This document shows positions 23,181-34,107 of a stretch of 64,000 nucleotides of DNA, one piece after another (position 1 is the first letter of the stretch; the number at the start of each line of letters is the position of its first letter). The DNA comes from Seohaeicola zhoushanensis. Lineage in GTDB: Bacteria > Pseudomonadota > Alphaproteobacteria > Rhodobacterales > Rhodobacteraceae. The notes beneath the pieces are model-generated. The model did not search any database. It saw nothing but the letters and a program-made list of their open reading frames with translations, and was not told the origin of the DNA. The DNA lies in the NCBI RefSeq assembly GCF_014656415.1, contig NZ_BNCJ01000005.1, forward strand, positions 1-64,000, read 5' to 3'. The position numbers and the translations under genes were made by a program.

Positions 23181-24323
23181 ATGGACTTCGGCCTCAGCGA
23201 GGAACAGTCTGCCATCTTCGACATGGCCCGGGATTTCGGGCAGGAGCGGATCGCGCCGAACGCGAGGGCCTGGGAGGCGGCTGGCACCATTCCCAAGGAT
23301 TTCTGGCCTGAGATCGGTGCATTGGGCTTTGGCGGGCTCTACGTTTCGGAAGCCGCCGGCGGCTCCGGGCTCAGCCGGCTTGACGCCACGCTGGTCTTCG
23401 AGGCCCTGAGCATGGCCTGCCCTTCGGTGGCTGCCTTCCTGTCGATCCACAATATGTGCGCCCGCATGGTCGATGCCTTCGGCAGCGACGAACTCAAGGC
23501 GCGGGTGCTGCCGGGCGTGGTCTCGATGGAGACGGTACTGTCCTACTGCCTGACCGAGCCGGGCTCGGGGTCGGATGCCGCCGCCTTGCAGACAAGGGCC
23601 GAGCGGACCAACGAGGGCTACAGCCTGAACGGCACCAAGGCCTTCATCTCGGGTGGCAACTATTCCGACGCCTATGTCTGCATGGTGCGAACCGGCGACA
23701 ACGGGCCGAAGGGTGTGTCGACGCTCTATGTCGAAACCGGCAGCCCCGGCCTGTCCTTCGGCGGCTACGAGGACAAGATGGGCTGGCGCTCGCAGCCGAC
23801 CGCGCAGGTACAGTTCGACGACTGCCAGGTGTCCGCCGGCAACCTGATCGGCACCGAGGGCGACGGCTTCAAATACGCGATGATCGGCCTCGATGGCGGG
23901 CGGCTGAACATCGCCGCCTGCTCGCTGGGGGCGGCGCAGGCCGCACTGGACCAGACCCTCGCCTACATGGGTGAACGCAAGGCCTTCGGTCAGAGCATCG
24001 ACCAGTTCCAGGGCCTGCAATGGCGCCTCGCCGACATGGAGATCGAGCTGCAGGCGGCGCGCACCTTCCTGCGCCAGGCGGCGTGGAAGCTGGATCATAA
24101 GGCGCCGGATGCCACCAAGTTCTGCGCCATGGCCAAGAAGTTCGTGACCGAAGCCGGCTCGCGCATCGTCAACCAGTGCCTGCAGCTGCACGGCGGGTAT
24201 GGCTACCTCGCCGACTACGGGATCGAGAAGCTGGTGCGCGACCTCCGGGTGCATGAGATCCTGGAAGGTACCAACGAAATCATGCGGGTGATCGTCGCCC
24301 GCCACATGCTGGCCAACCGATGA
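23181..24323 (+). CDS. acyl-CoA dehydrogenase, probably isobutyryl-CoA dehydrogenase
   Basis: A 380-residue FAD-dependent acyl-CoA dehydrogenase of standard length. Signatures are YCLTEPGSGSDAAALQT and the C-terminal LQLHGGYGYLADYGIEKLVR. The catalytic glutamate is E362 in ILEGTNEIMR. The position directly before a 3-hydroxyisobutyryl-CoA hydrolase and 3-hydroxyisobutyrate dehydrogenase makes isobutyryl-CoA the likely substrate (isobutyryl-CoA to methacrylyl-CoA in valine breakdown). The stop overlaps the next start by ATGA. A methacrylyl-CoA hydratase gene is not in this cluster. Confidence 0.92.
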   Translation: MDFGLSEEQSAIFDMARDFGQERIAPNARAWEAAGTIPKDFWPEIGALGFGGLYVSEAAGGSGLSRLDATLVFEALSMACPSVAAFLSIHNMCARMVDAFGSDELKARVLPGVVSMETVLSYCLTEPGSGSDAAALQTRAERTNEGYSLNGTKAFISGGNYSDAYVCMVRTGDNGPKGVSTLYVETGSPGLSFGGYEDKMGWRSQPTAQVQFDDCQVSAGNLIGTEGDGFKYAMIGLDGGRLNIAACSLGAAQAALDQTLAYMGERKAFGQSIDQFQGLQWRLADMEIELQAARTFLRQAAWKLDHKAPDATKFCAMAKKFVTEAGSRIVNQCLQLHGGYGYLADYGIEKLVRDLRVHEILEGTNEIMRVIVARHMLANR

Positions 24324-25351
24324 GCGATATCAACATCCGCATCGAAAACCGCACCGGCCGGATCACCCTGACCCGGCCCGCGGCGCTGAACGCGATGACC
24401 TATGACATGTGCATGGCCATCGACGCGGCGCTGAAGGCATGGCGGGACGAGCCAAAGGTCGCGATGGTGATGTTCGACGCCGAGGGCGACAAGGCCTTCT
24501 GCGCCGGGGGCGATATCGCCGAGCTCTACAAGACGGGCAAAGCGGGCGACTATGGCTATGGCCGCACCTTCTGGCGCGACGAATACCGCATGAACGCGAT
24601 GATCGCGGCCTATCCCAAGCCAGTGGTCAGCTTTCTGCAGGGCTTCACCATGGGTGGCGGCGTCGGCATCGGCTGTCACGGCTCGCTGCGCATCGTCGGC
24701 GAGTCGAGCCGCATCGCCCTGCCCGAATGCGGCATCGGACTGGTGCCGGATGTCGGCGGCAGCCAGATCCTGGCCCGGCTCGACCGCGAAGCGCCGGGCA
24801 TGGGCGCCTGGATCGGGGCCACGGGGCTCCGGCTGGCGCAGGGTGACGCGACCTTCGGCTTTGCCGACCGTTTCCTGCCCGAGGCCGATTGGGCCGAGGC
24901 CAAGGAGCGGATGATCGCGGAGAGTGCGGCGAAGGTGCCCGAGGCCGGCGCGCCGGCCAGCGAGATCCGCCCCTACCTCGGCCAGATGGCCGCGCATTTC
25001 GCCACCGGCACGCCGGCGGAGATCCTGGAGTCGCTGAAGGCGGACTCCAGCGAACCGGCACAGGCAGCAGCCAAGGCGATGGAGCGATCCTGCCCGCTTT
25101 CGGTGGCCTGCCATATCGAGATACTGCGCCGCCTCGGGCCCGATTGCTCGATGGAAGAGGCGCTGCGTCTGGAATACCGTTTTACCTGGCGCTGCATGGA
25201 GCAAGGGGACTTCCTCGAAGGCATCCGCGCCCAGATCATCGACAAGGACCGCAAGCCGAAATGGCGGCACGCCAACCTTGCCGAGGTGAGCGCGGCGGAG
25301 GTCGAGGCCATGCTGGCACCGCTGGGCGATGACGAACTGACGTTTCACTAG
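24320..25351 (+). CDS. 3-hydroxyisobutyryl-CoA hydrolase (crotonase family)
   Basis: A 343-residue crotonase-fold protein of the longer HIBYL-CoA hydrolase subtype. It shows FCAGGDIAELY, GFTMGGGVGIGCHGSLRIVG (oxyanion hole), and IALPECGIGLVPDVGGS with the catalytic glutamate. It hydrolyses 3-hydroxyisobutyryl-CoA to free 3-hydroxyisobutyrate, the substrate of the next gene's product. It is translationally coupled to the preceding dehydrogenase gene (ATGA) and followed by mmsB after 11 bp. A plain enoyl-CoA hydratase is less likely given length and context. Confidence 0.9.
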   Translation: MSDINIRIENRTGRITLTRPAALNAMTYDMCMAIDAALKAWRDEPKVAMVMFDAEGDKAFCAGGDIAELYKTGKAGDYGYGRTFWRDEYRMNAMIAAYPKPVVSFLQGFTMGGGVGIGCHGSLRIVGESSRIALPECGIGLVPDVGGSQILARLDREAPGMGAWIGATGLRLAQGDATFGFADRFLPEADWAEAKERMIAESAAKVPEAGAPASEIRPYLGQMAAHFATGTPAEILESLKADSSEPAQAAAKAMERSCPLSVACHIEILRRLGPDCSMEEALRLEYRFTWRCMEQGDFLEGIRAQIIDKDRKPKWRHANLAEVSAAEVEAMLAPLGDDELTFH

Positions 25352-25362
25352 GGAGGTCGATC

Positions 25363-26238
25363 ATGAAGATCGGATTTATCGGACTAGGCAACATGGGCGG
25401 GCCGATGGCCGCCAACCTCGTGAAGGCCGGACATGATGTCACCGGCTTTGACACCGCTTCGGTTGCGATCGAGGGCGTGAGCATGGCGGCAAGCGCCGCC
25501 GAGGCCGCCAAGGGGGCCGAGGTCGTCATCACCATGCTGCCTAACGGCGCGATCCTGCGGAAGGTGGCCGAAGGCGTGATCCCGGCCATGGACAAGGGCG
25601 CGGCGCTGGTCGATTGCTCGACCGTCGACGTCGACAGCGCCCGAGCGGTGGCTGAACAGGCCGAGGCCGCAGGCCTGCTTGCAGTCGATGCGCCGGTCTC
25701 GGGCGGCGTCGGCGGCGCGGCTGCGGGCACGCTGACCTTCATGGCCGGCGGCTCCGACGCGGCATTCGCCAAGGCCAAGCCACTGTTCGACGTGATGGGC
25801 CAGAAGGCGGTGCATTGCGGCGCCTCGGGTGCAGGCCAAGCCGCCAAGATCTGCAACAACATGATCCTCGGCGTCACCATGATCGCCACCTGCGAAGCCT
25901 TTGCGCTAGCCGACAAGTTGGGCCTGGACCGCCAGAAGATGTTCGACGTGGTTTCCACGTCTTCGGGCTATTCCTGGACGATGAACGCCTATTGCCCCGC
26001 CCCCGGTGTCGGCCCGAAAAGCCCGGCCGACAATGACTACAAACCCGGTTTCGCGGCTGACCTCATGCTCAAGGACCTGCGGCTGTCGCAGCAGGCCGCC
26101 GAGAGCGCCGATGCCGACACCCCGATGGGCGCATTGGCGCAGGCGCTTTACGCCCAGTTCGTCGAGCAGGAAGACGGCAAGGGCATGGACTTCTCGGCCA
26201 TGCTGCCCCGCTTCGAAAAGCGCGGCCGCAACGGTTGA
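25363..26238 (+). CDS. mmsB: 3-hydroxyisobutyrate dehydrogenase
   Basis: A 291-residue NAD-dependent beta-hydroxyacid dehydrogenase. GFIGLGNMGGPMA binds the cofactor, DAPVSGGVGGAAAGTL is the substrate signature, and the catalytic lysine lies in GAGQAAKICNNM. It oxidises 3-hydroxyisobutyrate to methylmalonate semialdehyde, the substrate of MmsA. A strong Shine-Dalgarno, GGGAGG, precedes the ATG. It is the last gene of the acyl-CoA dehydrogenase / hydrolase / mmsB operon. Confidence 0.94.
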   Translation: MKIGFIGLGNMGGPMAANLVKAGHDVTGFDTASVAIEGVSMAASAAEAAKGAEVVITMLPNGAILRKVAEGVIPAMDKGAALVDCSTVDVDSARAVAEQAEAAGLLAVDAPVSGGVGGAAAGTLTFMAGGSDAAFAKAKPLFDVMGQKAVHCGASGAGQAAKICNNMILGVTMIATCEAFALADKLGLDRQKMFDVVSTSSGYSWTMNAYCPAPGVGPKSPADNDYKPGFAADLMLKDLRLSQQAAESADADTPMGALAQALYAQFVEQEDGKGMDFSAMLPRFEKRGRNG

Positions 26239-26391
26239 AGACCTCGGCGGGCGCCGCGCTCAGACGGCGCCCGCTGAAAACAGGGCGCCGCACATAGCCC
26301 AACAGCCTGTGCAATCCTCCTCTGCCCTGCGCCGTTTCCCGCCCAGAGGCCCGACGGCGCCAGCGCCTTTCCGCTGAGCACGCCTCAAAGA

Positions 26392-26417
26392 GGAACGGAA
26401 CTTTCTCCGCGAACGTT
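26392..26417 (+). promoter_or_regulatory. possible ECF-type promoter of the RcnB-like gene
   Basis: GGAAC at 26392-26396 and CGTT at 26414-26417 with a 17-bp spacer, the spacing used by EcfG-type extracytoplasmic-function sigma factors. It lies 30 bp before the ATG. A second GGAAC overlaps, which weakens the call. Confidence 0.3.
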
Positions 26418-26446
26418 ATATGGACGAACGAAAACGGAGAACCGAT

Positions 26447-26953
26447 ATGAAAACCCGCACCTCCCTGATCCGCTTCACCGCTGCCTCGCTGCTCGGGATC
26501 GTGGCCGCGGGCGGGCTCGCACTGCCCGACGCCGCCCTTGCCAAGGACAAACATCACGGCAATTCCCACGTGTCCGCCGGTGGCTGCCCGCCGGGTCTGG
26601 CGAAGAAGTCACCTGCCTGCGTTCCCCCGGGGCTCGCCAAGAAGCAGGTCGAGGTTCACCGCGACCGCGACCGTTACGAGGACCACAACCGCTATTACGA
26701 CCGCGATCGCCACGTGTATGTCGACCGCGACCGCTATGACGGGTTCCGCTACAACGACCGCTACGACCAGGTCTATCGATATCGCGTAGGCGACCGGATC
26801 ACCCGCGACTACGTGCTGGTTCCGACGCCGCAGCGTTATGGTCTCGACCCCTATGGCACCTACTATCGCGTCGGCGACGGCATCTACCAGGTAAACAAGG
26901 ACACGCTCGAGGTCATGGCCATCATCGGCCTCGCCTCCAGGCTGCTGAACTGA
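26447..26953 (+). CDS. exported RcnB-like low-complexity protein
   Basis: A 168-residue periplasmic protein with a signal peptide (cleavage likely after ALA at residue 32). Two PPGLAKK repeats sit around CPPGLAKKSPACVPPGLAKK. A long Asp/Arg/Tyr-rich stretch of RDRDRY-like units follows, then an RcnB-type end (YRVGDRITRDYVLV, then YYRVGDGIYQVNK). RcnB is linked to metal and envelope stress in enterobacteria; the role here is unknown. Its stop is one base from the convergent uvrA stop. Homologs beside uvrA have, as I recall, been mislabelled as excinuclease. ACGGAGA precedes the start. Confidence 0.75.
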   Translation: MKTRTSLIRFTAASLLGIVAAGGLALPDAALAKDKHHGNSHVSAGGCPPGLAKKSPACVPPGLAKKQVEVHRDRDRYEDHNRYYDRDRHVYVDRDRYDGFRYNDRYDQVYRYRVGDRITRDYVLVPTPQRYGLDPYGTYYRVGDGIYQVNKDTLEVMAIIGLASRLLN

Positions 26954-26954
26954 C

Positions 26955-29819
<2,865 letters not shown>

Positions 29820-29881
29820 GATGCCCCCGGTTAACGATTTCTAAATAGGCTGCGCCGATGGATTCTCCAATCAAAAAGTGA

Positions 29882-29896
29882 GAACGAAGAGGGAAC
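29882..29896. promoter_or_regulatory. LexA (SOS) box of uvrA
   Basis: GAAC-GAAGAGG-GAAC, read on the uvrA strand as GTTC-N7-GTTC, the direct-repeat operator of alphaproteobacterial LexA. It lies 63 bp upstream of the uvrA ATG. Confidence 0.75.
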
Positions 29897-29977
29897 AAAT
29901 CTGGGCTGAGAGCAGGAAATAAGCCGAAACCCGCGTCGTGCACCAATCAGGATCGGTTCAGAAGGCGCAAAGGCCTG

Positions 29978-31129
29978 TCACCGCCGCGCCCGCGCGCTGA
30001 GCAGATGGACCGCCACGCCGCCAAGAAAGAGCACCAGCACGAAGAGCAGAAAGCCGTGGATCCCGCCCACTCCGGTCAGCGCCACCAGCACCGGGGTACC
30101 GCAGGTGGTGCCGACATTCCCCATTTGTGCGAGGGCGCCATTGGCCTGCACCTGCGCCTCGGGTTGCGGGTTCAGCTGCGGGATGGCAGCAAAGCTCGCT
30201 CCCTGCACCAGGCCCAGCGCGGCGGCCAGGGCGATATAGGCCCAGGGTTGCGAAGGGGCGGCCCAGAGCGCGATGCCGGCCAGCAGCGAAAGATCGAAAC
30301 CCGCGATGGCGACCTTCACTGCCGGAACGCGCCGCAGCAGCCAGACGCCCAGCGTCATCGAGGTAGCGATCCCGGCCAGCGGCATCAGCCCGATCACACC
30401 GGCGCGCACCCCCTCGGGAAGGAACGGCGGCATCACCGTGAGGATCGCGACGAAGGCCCCGGCGTAAAACACCCAGCCCAGCGCCGCCGCGTTGAGCCAG
30501 GGCGAAGCATAGATGCGGATATGCTCGGCCAGCAGCCCCGGCAGCGAAAAGCCTCGGCGTCCCGGCCCGATCACGTCGCGCGGCAGCAGCCAGCCAACCA
30601 GCACCGCCATCCCTGTCATGTAGGCGGCATGGGCGGCATAGAGCGCACCGACACCCCAGGCGGCGACCAGCGGCAGACCGGCCCAAGTGAGGATGGCAAA
30701 GGCCACGCCGAAGAAGGTGCTCCAGAGCGACAGGGTCAGCCCGCGATGGCGCGGCTGGCTCAGCTGCGCGATCAGGGTCGGCGCCGCGACGACGATGGCG
30801 AGGTGCGAGGCGCCTTCGGCAAGGCGGCTGGCCAGGAATAGCGGCAGCGCCGGCAGGGTCGCCTGAAAGGCCGACATCAGCGCCCCGAGTCCCAGCGCCG
30901 CGATCAGCGAGCGGCGCGGGCCGAAGCGGGCGACGATCAGCCCGGCGGTGACGCCGAAGAGGATGCCGACAAAGCCGACCAGCGACACGGCAAATCCCAG
31001 CGCGGCCCCTGCCCCGCCATAGACCTCGCCCAGCATCGGGAATGTGACTGCGACCTTGCCGAATTGCGCCGCCGCGCCGAGGCCGGCAGCCCAGAGGCCG
31101 AGGATCACGCCAAAGGCGGTGCGCTGCAT
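29978..31129 (-). CDS. MFS transporter
   Basis: A 383-residue inner-membrane protein with twelve predicted helices and the MFS loop motif after helix 2 (GLIVARFGPRRSLIA), compact like CynX/NimT-type or sugar-efflux members. The substrate is not predictable. It lies between uvrA and lpdA on the same strand but with intergenic gaps on both sides, so it is probably its own unit. Confidence 0.85.
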   Translation of the reverse strand: MQRTAFGVILGLWAAGLGAAAQFGKVAVTFPMLGEVYGGAGAALGFAVSLVGFVGILFGVTAGLIVARFGPRRSLIAALGLGALMSAFQATLPALPLFLASRLAEGASHLAIVVAAPTLIAQLSQPRHRGLTLSLWSTFFGVAFAILTWAGLPLVAAWGVGALYAAHAAYMTGMAVLVGWLLPRDVIGPGRRGFSLPGLLAEHIRIYASPWLNAAALGWVFYAGAFVAILTVMPPFLPEGVRAGVIGLMPLAGIATSMTLGVWLLRRVPAVKVAIAGFDLSLLAGIALWAAPSQPWAYIALAAALGLVQGASFAAIPQLNPQPEAQVQANGALAQMGNVGTTCGTPVLVALTGVGGIHGFLLFVLVLFLGGVAVHLLSARARR

Positions 31130-31211
31130 GAGTGTCTCCGTTCCCGGCCGCCAGGTCGACGCTTGTCAGCGGCCTAGCACGGCGGAGCGGGTCAGGAATA
31201 GGTGCGCAGAT

Positions 31212-31242
31212 GCACACCGGGCCCGCAGGGGCACCGGTGTGC
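31212..31242 (-). terminator. hairpin downstream of lpdA
   Basis: A 9-bp perfect stem, GCACACCGG / CCGGTGTGC, with a 13-nt loop, just past the lpdA stop. No U-run follows, so it may be a rho-assisted or stabilising structure. Confidence 0.4.
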
Positions 31243-31247
31243 CCACG

Positions 31248-32642
31248 TCACATGTGGATCACGCGGCCATAGGCGTCGAGCACCGACTCGTGCATCATCT
31301 CGGACAGCGTCGGGTGCGGGAAAACGGTATTCATCAGGTCTTCCTCGGTGGTCTCGAGCTGGCGGCCGATGACATAGCCCTGGATCAGCTCGGTCACCTC
31401 GGCCCCGACCATATGCGCGCCCAGCAGCTCGCCGGTCTTCGCATCGAAGACCGTCTTGATCATCCCCTCGGGTTCGCCCAGCGCGATGGCTTTGCCGTTG
31501 CCGATGAAGGGGAACTTGCCGACCTTGACGGTATAGCCCTTCTCCTTGGCCTTTGCCTCGGTATAGCCGACCGAGGCGACCTGCGGCTGGCAATAGGTGC
31601 AACCGGCAATGCTTTCGGGGCGCACGGCGTGGACATGCTTGCCGGCGATATGCTCGGCCACCATGACGCCTTCGTGGCTGGCCTTGTGTGCCAGCCAGGG
31701 CGCGCCGGCGATGTCGCCGATGGCGTAAAGTCCCTCGACCCCGGTGCGGCAATATTCGTCGACGATGACGTGGGTGCGGTCGACCTTCACGCCCAGAGCT
31801 TCCAGGCCGAGGTTCTCGACATTGCCGACGATGCCGACGGCCGAGATGACCGTGTCGAAGTCCTGCGTCTCGGTCTTGCCGCCGATCTCGATATGGGCCG
31901 TGACCTTGCCCTTGGCGCGGTCGAGCTTCTTGACCGTCGCCTTCTCCATGATCTTCATGCCCTGCTTGACGAACTGCTTCTTGGCGAATGCGCTGATCTC
32001 GGCATCCTCCACCGGCAGGATGCGGTCCATCACTTCGACCACTGTCGTCTCGGCCCCGAGGGTGTTGTAGAAGCTGGCGAATTCGATGCCGATGGCGCCC
32101 GAACCGATGACCAGCAGCTTCTTCGGCATCCGCGGCGGCTGCAGCGCGTGCTTGTAGGTCCAGACGAGGTCGCCGTCCGCCTCGAGCCCCGGCAGTTCGC
32201 GCGCCCGCGCGCCGGTGGCGAGGACGATGTTCTTGCCCGTCAGCTCCTCGGTGCCCTTGTCGGTTTTTACGCTGACTTTACCCTTCGCCGGGATCGTCGC
32301 CGCGCCCATGAAGACGGTGATCTTGTTCTTCTTCATCAGGTGACCGATGCCGCCAGAGAGCTGCCCCGCCACACCGCGCGAGCGTTTGACCACGGCGTCG
32401 AGATCATAGCCGATGCCGTCGGCCTTGAGGCCAAAGTCCTTGGCCCGCTCCATCAGGTGGAAGACCTCGGCCGAGCGCAGCAGCGCCTTGGTCGGGATGC
32501 AGCCCCAGTTGAGACAGATGCCGCCCAGGTGCTCGCGCTCGACAATCGCGGTGCTCAGGCCCAGCTGGGCGGCGCGGATTGCGGCGACATAGCCTCCGGG
32601 GCCTGCCCCGATCACGATCACGTCATAGGATTTCTCGGCCAT
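31248..32642 (-). CDS. lpdA: dihydrolipoyl dehydrogenase (E3)
   Basis: A 464-residue FAD-dependent disulfide oxidoreductase that reoxidises dihydrolipoyl groups of 2-oxoacid dehydrogenases. N-terminal FAD site VIVIGAGPGGYVAA. The redox disulfide is C43-C48 in GGICLNWGCIPTK, and the C-terminal catalytic pair is H443 and E448 in HPTLSE. It lies apart from the pdhABC operon (48.9-52.6 kb), but the same TAGTTTA-N4-TAAACTA palindrome precedes both genes. This makes it the likely pyruvate dehydrogenase E3, although sharing with the 2-oxoglutarate dehydrogenase is possible. Confidence 0.96.
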   Translation of the reverse strand: MAEKSYDVIVIGAGPGGYVAAIRAAQLGLSTAIVEREHLGGICLNWGCIPTKALLRSAEVFHLMERAKDFGLKADGIGYDLDAVVKRSRGVAGQLSGGIGHLMKKNKITVFMGAATIPAKGKVSVKTDKGTEELTGKNIVLATGARARELPGLEADGDLVWTYKHALQPPRMPKKLLVIGSGAIGIEFASFYNTLGAETTVVEVMDRILPVEDAEISAFAKKQFVKQGMKIMEKATVKKLDRAKGKVTAHIEIGGKTETQDFDTVISAVGIVGNVENLGLEALGVKVDRTHVIVDEYCRTGVEGLYAIGDIAGAPWLAHKASHEGVMVAEHIAGKHVHAVRPESIAGCTYCQPQVASVGYTEAKAKEKGYTVKVGKFPFIGNGKAIALGEPEGMIKTVFDAKTGELLGAHMVGAEVTELIQGYVIGRQLETTEEDLMNTVFPHPTLSEMMHESVLDAYGRVIHM

Positions 32643-32673
32643 CGGTTTCCCCCGGATGATGTCATTCCGAAAC

Positions 32674-32691
32674 TAGTTTAGCGTTAAACTA
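32674..32691. promoter_or_regulatory. PDH-regulon palindrome, lpdA copy
   Basis: TAGTTTA-GCGT-TAAACTA, 32 bp upstream of the lpdA ATG. Both 7-bp arms are identical to those of the pdhA site at 48861-48878. Confidence 0.7.
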
Positions 32692-32733
32692 TTTTTACAA
32701 AAGCTTCAATGCCCCGCGCCCGCGACATTTCGC

Positions 32734-33429
32734 TCAATCCTTGTACGCCGCCATCGCGGCGGCGATGCGCTCACCCATCAGAGCCGCCCCCAGGCGCGAA
32801 GGATGCACGCGGTCGCCATACCAATGCGCCGGATTGGCCGGGTCGATCACCTCGTCGGCACCGACATAGACCACGCCCCGACGCTTGCGGGCCAATTCCT
32901 TCAGGCGATGGTTCAGCACGTCGACCACCTCCGCACAGCGGCTGAACGGGTTCAGACGCAGGTTAGCATCATAATATCCAAGGATCACCACCCTCGCAGA
33001 GTCGGCAACAATCCGGTCCACGAGCGCAGGAATGTCGCCGCCCTGCCCGCCCGGTCCGACCAGCGAATCGAGTGTGGCCTCGCAGCCCCGGCAGCTGCAT
33101 TCCGCCAGCAGGTCGTTCGCGCCGCCGTTCAGGATGACCCAGTCCCAGGGACCGCTCTGGTATTGCAGACGGATGTCGCCGCCCTTGGCGATGATCGCCG
33201 GCGAGGTTGCGCTGAGCCGTGCGCCGGCCACCGCAAGATTGGCGACGGGCAGACCGGTCAACTGCGCGACGACATCAGGGGGGGCCTCATGCGTGAAGCC
33301 GTGCCAAGCCAGCACGCTATCGCCGATGGCGAGAACACGTGTATCAGGCTGGATGTGATCGGTGCGGGTGCAGGCCGCCAGAACGACCAGGAGGGCCGGC
33401 ACCAGAAAGGCTGGCAGCCGGCCCGTCAA
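32734..33429 (-). CDS. SGNH/GDSL-type esterase lipoprotein
   Basis: A 231-residue predicted lipoprotein (signal helix ending LVVLAAC, lipidated Cys about residue 20) with an SGNH hydrolase domain: block I AIGDSVLAWHG (catalytic Ser), a Gly near VAGARLS, GGANDLL (Asn) and the DRVHPS catalytic His/Asp block near the C-terminus. It likely deacylates a cell-envelope substrate. No ATG is in a good position. The TTG at 33429, 6 bp after the DUF924 stop, gives a proper signal peptide and suggests translational coupling. Confidence 0.8.
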   Translation of the reverse strand: MTGRLPAFLVPALLVVLAACTRTDHIQPDTRVLAIGDSVLAWHGFTHEAPPDVVAQLTGLPVANLAVAGARLSATSPAIIAKGGDIRLQYQSGPWDWVILNGGANDLLAECSCRGCEATLDSLVGPGGQGGDIPALVDRIVADSARVVILGYYDANLRLNPFSRCAEVVDVLNHRLKELARKRRGVVYVGADEVIDPANPAHWYGDRVHPSRLGAALMGERIAAAMAAYKD

Positions 33430-33435
33430 GCCGGC

Positions 33436-34014
33436 TCAGCCGGCGAGTTGCAGTTGGCGGACGGTTTCGCCGTAGCCGCCGGTGCTTACATATTCCGACT
33501 CGCCCTTGGTCGAGTTCCGGTTAAGCGCTTCGTTTCTATAGGGAAAACGGCCAAACTGGCGGATCACCTGGCGATGCGCACGGGCATGAAGCAGGTTCGG
33601 CGCGCCAGTTTCGGGCATCCGCTCGCGCATCAGGCGCACGCAGCGGTCCTGGTCGCAGAGGTTCTCCGAATGCATCAGCGGCAGGTAGAAGAACTGCCGG
33701 GCCGGCTCGTCGATCTTCATGTCCCAGCCCTTGCCGATGGAGGCCTTGGCCGCAATCAGGGCAGCACGGTCGGTGGCAAATGCCCTGCCCGACCCCCGGA
33801 ACATGTTGCGCGGGAACTGGTCGGTCAGGATGATATAGGCCAAGGCCCCGCTGGGGTAGGTGAGCCACAGCGAGTGGCGGCCTTCGGAGGCGCCCTCCCA
33901 GGTGTTCAGAAACTTGTCTCTGATGGTGGCGTCCAGCGCTTCGTCCTGCGTGTACCAGCCGTCAGGGCCGATTTCGTCCAACCAGAAACTCAATACATCT
34001 TCAGGGCCAATCAT
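33436..34014 (-). CDS. DUF924 family protein
   Basis: A 192-residue soluble protein matching DUF924: the start PEDVLSFWLDEIGPDGWYTQ, then YIILTDQFPRNMFRGSGRAFATD, and FFYLPLMHSENLCDQDRCV. The family is TPR-like and helical, widespread in proteobacteria, and not functionally defined. The ATG at 34014 was chosen over a longer form because the family begins there. It is co-directional with and immediately upstream of the SGNH lipoprotein gene. Confidence 0.88.
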   Translation of the reverse strand: MIGPEDVLSFWLDEIGPDGWYTQDEALDATIRDKFLNTWEGASEGRHSLWLTYPSGALAYIILTDQFPRNMFRGSGRAFATDRAALIAAKASIGKGWDMKIDEPARQFFYLPLMHSENLCDQDRCVRLMRERMPETGAPNLLHARAHRQVIRQFGRFPYRNEALNRNSTKGESEYVSTGGYGETVRQLQLAG

Positions 34015-34107
34015 GGGTTCTGCTCCACTTGTCCACGCCCCCGGGCACATGGACAGATTCTACGATTTGTTTGCCTTAGCGTCACGTTCACTTTTTACAA
34101 CGAAAAG

